This document shows positions 61,319 to 64,000 of a DNA stretch of 64,000 nt, piece by piece (within the stretch, counting starts at the first letter, position 1; each line of letters starts with the position of its first letter). The stretch is from Secundilactobacillus mixtipabuli (GTDB lineage Bacteria; Bacillota; Bacilli; Lactobacillales; Lactobacillaceae). The notes beneath the pieces are model-generated. The model worked only from the letters and a program-made list of their open reading frames with translations. It searched no databases and was not told the origin of the DNA. Made by a program: the position numbers and the translations under genes. Where the stretch lies: positions 186,001 to 250,000 of the forward strand of contig NZ_BCMF01000003.1 in the NCBI RefSeq assembly GCF_002217925.1, read 5' to 3'.

Positions 61319-62467
61319 ATGAGTATGACGCACGTATTTCCAACTTATGATCGGTTTGATTTCGAACCGATTTCTGGTAACGGAGTCGTTGTGACCGACG
61401 ACCAAGGCCAGGATTATTTAGATTTCACTTCAGGTATCGGGGTTTGCAACTTCGGTTATGAAAACACTAAGATTCAAAACGCGGTCAGTGTGCAGCTGAC
61501 CAAAATGTGGCATATTTCTAACCTTTATCAAAATCATTTACAGGAGGCTGTTGCTGAACTCTTAGTTGGTGATGAGGATAAGTTAGTGTTCTTCGCTAAT
61601 TCTGGGACAGAAGCGAACGAAGCTGCCTTAAAGTTAGCTCGTAAAGCCACTGGTAAATCAAAGGTCTTGTCATTCAACCATTCATTTCACGGCCGGACTT
61701 ACGGCTCAATGTCCATGACTGGCAATGATCACATTAAGGAAGGATTCGCGCCGTTAGTCCCAGACATTAGTTTCGTGGATTATAACGACGAAGCGTCCTT
61801 AGATGCGATTACGGATGATCTGGCTGCGGTGATCCTTGAAGTGATCCAGGGTGAAGGCGGTGTAATCGTAGGTGATCAGGATTGGCTCCATGCGGTTCAA
61901 GCAAAATGTAAAGCCACCAACACACTGTTCATCATTGATGAAGTTCAGACCGGGATTGGCCGAACTGGCTATAAGTTCGCCTATCAGGGGGTCGGTCTGG
62001 ATCCTGATATTGTGACGTCAGCTAAGGCGCTGGCTAACGGTTTGCCAGTTGGCGCCATGATTGGGAAAGCCAATCTTGGTCCTGCGTTTGGTCCAGGTAC
62101 TCACGGCTCCACCTTTGCCGGCAACCCGTTGACAATGTCTGCCGCGCAGGCTGTTTTGACACAGTTAACACCGGCGTTTCTGGAAGAAGTTCGTGATAAA
62201 GCGGCCTCCGTTTGGGACGAACTGGATCGTTTTGATGACCTAAAGATTGTTAAATCAGTTAGTGGCCGTGGCCTGATGATTGGAATTCATTTGACGGCTG
62301 ACGTGGCGGTTAATGATGTGATTAAAGCACTGCACCAAAAGGGGTTACTAACCCTTTCCGCTGTTGGTAATACGTTGCGTCTGCTACCACCACTAGTAAT
62401 GAGTAAGAGTGATCTGTTAAGCGGTTTGCATACGATTTATCAGACCCTTGAGGAACAAGATAAATAG
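61319..62467 (+). CDS. argD: Acetylornithine aminotransferase
   Basis: 382-aa class III PLP enzyme. PLP Lys236 in DIVTSAKALANGLPVGAM; FFANSGTEANEAALKLARKAT near 97; FIIDEVQTGIGRTG near 205. It makes N-acetylornithine from N-acetylglutamate semialdehyde. ATG 61319 begins one base after the argB stop; ATG 61325 is an alternative, with GGGGG at 61302-61306 upstream of both. Last gene of the operon; argF, argG and argH are not in this window. Confidence 0.93.
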   Translation: MSMTHVFPTYDRFDFEPISGNGVVVTDDQGQDYLDFTSGIGVCNFGYENTKIQNAVSVQLTKMWHISNLYQNHLQEAVAELLVGDEDKLVFFANSGTEANEAALKLARKATGKSKVLSFNHSFHGRTYGSMSMTGNDHIKEGFAPLVPDISFVDYNDEASLDAITDDLAAVILEVIQGEGGVIVGDQDWLHAVQAKCKATNTLFIIDEVQTGIGRTGYKFAYQGVGLDPDIVTSAKALANGLPVGAMIGKANLGPAFGPGTHGSTFAGNPLTMSAAQAVLTQLTPAFLEEVRDKAASVWDELDRFDDLKIVKSVSGRGLMIGIHLTADVAVNDVIKALHQKGLLTLSAVGNTLRLLPPLVMSKSDLLSGLHTIYQTLEEQDK

Positions 62468-62476
62468 AACATAATA

Positions 62477-62527
62477 AAATAAACCTACTTTTTCGACCGA
62501 TTTGACGGTGAAAAAGTAGGCTTATTT
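62477..62527. terminator. Bidirectional terminator after argD
   Basis: AAATAAACCTACTTTTTC pairs with GAAAAAGTAGGCTTATTT; it serves argD and the convergent flavoprotein gene. Confidence 0.9.
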
Positions 62528-62540
62528 GTGTTCTCAATGA

Positions 62541-62975
62541 TTAATCAAAAGAAATCTTGTCAGTTCCGTGACCAAAGACTTCTGCTTCTTTAAAAGCGAC
62601 AGCATAAACATTCATGTTATCACGAGCTGCTTGGTCGAACATCGAAAAACTAGGGTATTTTTGATCCATCGTTTTAAAAAGATCGTCGCGGCGTTCGTTG
62701 ACCATCTTGGTATCCGCACCAGTGACGCGAACGGTCCGGGCGTCTTCGGCAGAAAGGGGAGTGGTTGTAAATGAGACGTGCGCGTTTGCTTCAAGTTCCT
62801 TTACCTTATCAGTGTTCTTAGATGTGGCAAAGTAAACTGTATTTTCTGATTCTTCTGGGAAGTACAAGAAATTAACGGTGCGCACGCTAGGGATATGGCC
62901 GGCTAGCGTCTCAGTTGCTAAAGCCAGGTTAGTGGCGTGGGTAAGAACGTCTGTGTAAGTGTCTTTAGTAGTCAT
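62541..62975 (-). CDS. Pyridoxamine 5'-phosphate oxidase family (FMN-binding split barrel) protein
   Basis: 144 aa with the split-barrel pattern: NFLYFPEESENTVYFATSKNTDKVKELEANAHVSFTT then VRVTGADTKMVNERRDDLFK. General stress protein 26-like or flavin-binding role; not the true PdxH. ATG 62975 has AGGAGG upstream. Single gene. Confidence 0.83.
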   Translation of the reverse strand: MTTKDTYTDVLTHATNLALATETLAGHIPSVRTVNFLYFPEESENTVYFATSKNTDKVKELEANAHVSFTTTPLSAEDARTVRVTGADTKMVNERRDDLFKTMDQKYPSFSMFDQAARDNMNVYAVAFKEAEVFGHGTDKISFD

Positions 62976-63040
62976 GGATGGTTCCTCCTAAATGATTGAT
63001 AAGTCTATTATACTGCTTTCAATTGTGATATTGTTTTCAA

Positions 63041-63102
63041 TTGACAAAATGATTGTCCTCGAGTACACTATGTTTGGAATCATACTATATGACATATAAT
63101 AT
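63041..63102 (+). promoter_or_regulatory. padR promoter and palindromic operator
   Basis: TTGACA at 63041-63046, 17-bp spacer, TACACT at 63064-63069. Downstream, ATACTATATG-A-CATATAATAT (63082-63102) is a 9-of-10 palindrome, a likely PadR auto-repression site. A second -10 TATAAT lies within it. Confidence 0.65.
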
Positions 63103-63119
63103 CATAGGAGGTGGACGTT

Positions 63120-63440
63120 GTGGCCATTCAAGTCAGTTCAGAACTATTAGATGGCAGCGTGCTGGCAATTTTAGCCCAGCAAGATTACTACGGCTATGCA
63201 TTGACACAGCGGGTCCAGCAAGCCATCAAGGTATCGGAGTCGACGATGTATCCTGTCTTGCGGCGCCTGAAAAAGAACGGTTGGTTAACGACTTATGATG
63301 AGCCTTATCAAGGCCGCAATCGCCGCTATTATCAAATTACTACGGATGGGAAAGCTCGGCTGGAGACGATTCAAAAGGAGTGGCAAAACTTTAAGTTGGG
63401 TATCGATTCAATGTTAGGAGATGAAATCAATCATGGATAA
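63120..63440 (+). CDS. PadR family transcriptional regulator
   Basis: 106-aa winged-helix repressor. It has LLDGSVLAILAQQDYYGYALTQRV and STMYPVLRRLKKNGWLTT, the PadR helix-turn-helix and wing, and a short C-terminal dimer helix (PadR-s2 type). GTG 63120 is chosen because AGGAGG at 63106-63111 is 8 nt upstream; the GTG at 63111 overlaps it. Its stop overlaps the next gene by 8 bp, the usual PadR/DUF1700 pairing. Confidence 0.9.
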   Translation: MAIQVSSELLDGSVLAILAQQDYYGYALTQRVQQAIKVSESTMYPVLRRLKKNGWLTTYDEPYQGRNRRYYQITTDGKARLETIQKEWQNFKLGIDSMLGDEINHG

Positions 63441-64000
63441 ATATATCGAAGAATTTAAAAGTTATCTCAACCAGCTGAGTGATGATGAATTGGACGAAGT
63501 CGTGAGCTTTTATTCAGAATATTTAGCGGACGGCGAGATTGACAGTTATGAAGCGAGTGTTGAAGCGTTAGGTTCACCACGCCAGCTGGCACGTAAAGTT
63601 TTAGCCGATTATTCGATTCGCTTGCTGGATGCGCCGGAAAAAGAGGGAAAAACGATGCGCAGCCGGGCAGCGCAATCCAAGACCCAAGTTCGGACAATTT
63701 GGCTGATCGTTCTCGCCATTTTATCCACGCCGCTGACCATTCCGTTAGCAATCGGTGTTCTGGCAACCTTATTTGGCTTATTGGTCGGTGCGGCAGCCAT
63801 TATTTTTGGACTCGTGGTCACCATCATCTCCTTGGCATTTGCTGGCCTTTTCGTTTTCGGGGTTGGTATTGGTATTTTCGCGCAGTCAATGTCCACTGGC
63901 TTGGTTTATATCGGTAGCGGCTTATGCATGATTGGCCTTTTCATTGCGCTTATTCCAGCGTTTAAGTGGCTGATTAGCGGTGCTATTCACGTCACGTTAT
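63433..64000 (+). CDS. DUF1700 family membrane protein, 3'-truncated by window end
   Basis: 189 codons are visible from ATG 63433 and the frame runs off the window. The N-terminal HAAS-like part (MDKYIEEFKSYLNQLSDDEL, YSEYLADGEIDSYEASVEALGSPRQLA) precedes at least three hydrophobic helices (about 93-160 and 163-186). PadR-DUF1700 operons are common in Firmicutes and often followed by a DUF4097 (adhesin-like) gene. The membrane protein is thought to take part in envelope stress response; that is general knowledge of the family. Confidence 0.88.
   Translation, partial: MDKYIEEFKSYLNQLSDDELDEVVSFYSEYLADGEIDSYEASVEALGSPRQLARKVLADYSIRLLDAPEKEGKTMRSRAAQSKTQVRTIWLIVLAILSTPLTIPLAIGVLATLFGLLVGAAAIIFGLVVTIISLAFAGLFVFGVGIGIFAQSMSTGLVYIGSGLCMIGLFIALIPAFKWLISGAIHVTL

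Overview
The window comes from a low-to-mid GC Gram-positive bacterium of the family Lactobacillaceae. The signs are a water-forming NADH oxidase, an L-2-hydroxyisocaproate dehydrogenase, a mucin-binding adhesin with a KxYKxGKxW signal and an LPQTN anchor, three T-box leaders, a TPP riboswitch and strong AGGAGG ribosome sites. The genus cannot be fixed from sequence alone. There are no rRNA genes, tRNA genes, CRISPR arrays, insertion sequences or phage genes. This looks like a chromosomal backbone with several surface-protein and regulatory islands.

Layout. 1-3.6 kb: the tail of htpX, a nested palindromic repeat, L-HicDH, an MFS drug exporter and an rRNA methyltransferase. 3.8-14.8 kb: a 2063-aa adhesin, then on the minus strand an operon of two half-size ABC exporters and a coiled-coil lipoprotein; the first exporter gene carries an in-frame stop near its end. 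14.9-17.1 kb: a 45-aa small gene, a UPF0340 protein and a zinc-ribbon membrane protein. 17.2-21.3 kb: an ascorbate-family PTS (IIA, IIB, IIC) with its own Enzyme I; the IIA gene has ATA where ATG is expected. 21.3-26.4 kb (minus): a zinc-type binding lipoprotein, glycerate kinase, transaldolase and transketolase. 26.9-29.3 kb: TPP riboswitch-tenA, a GNAT acetyltransferase behind a promoter lying inside an inverted repeat, and a HAD phosphatase. 29.3-34.2 kb: OsmC, a LysM-3D wall protein, two tandem VIT transporters and NADH oxidase. 34.4-40.2 kb: a stand-alone EAL protein, a choice-of-anchor surface protein, an amino-acid permease and CorA.

40.2-54.4 kb is amino-acid and peptide metabolism: a T-box in front of a ketopantoate-reductase-like gene broken by a 2-bp duplication, prephenate dehydratase, a glutamine-type ABC transporter, an aminotransferase, a hydratase behind a second T-box (minus strand) with a possible 43-aa gene in its leader, a C39 peptidase/amidase pair, and a third T-box in front of a proline-iminopeptidase/OppA operon. 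When the three T-boxes are aligned, the likely specifier positions read GTA (Val), ATC (Ile) and ATC (Ile). This is inference, but it fits branched-chain amino-acid control.

54.7-64 kb: a basic amino-acid/polyamine-type permease, a universal stress protein, three tandem 92-bp repeats, an Rgg-type regulator, argCJBD, a PNPOx-like flavoprotein, and a PadR/DUF1700 pair cut by the window end.

No clearly new defence or biosynthetic system was found. The most notable items are gene-level lesions (panE-like frameshift, ABC nonsense codon, EIIA start codon), a family of nested palindromes sharing AGTGTAAG...CTTA cores, the T-box trio, and small genes or RNA structures in leaders.
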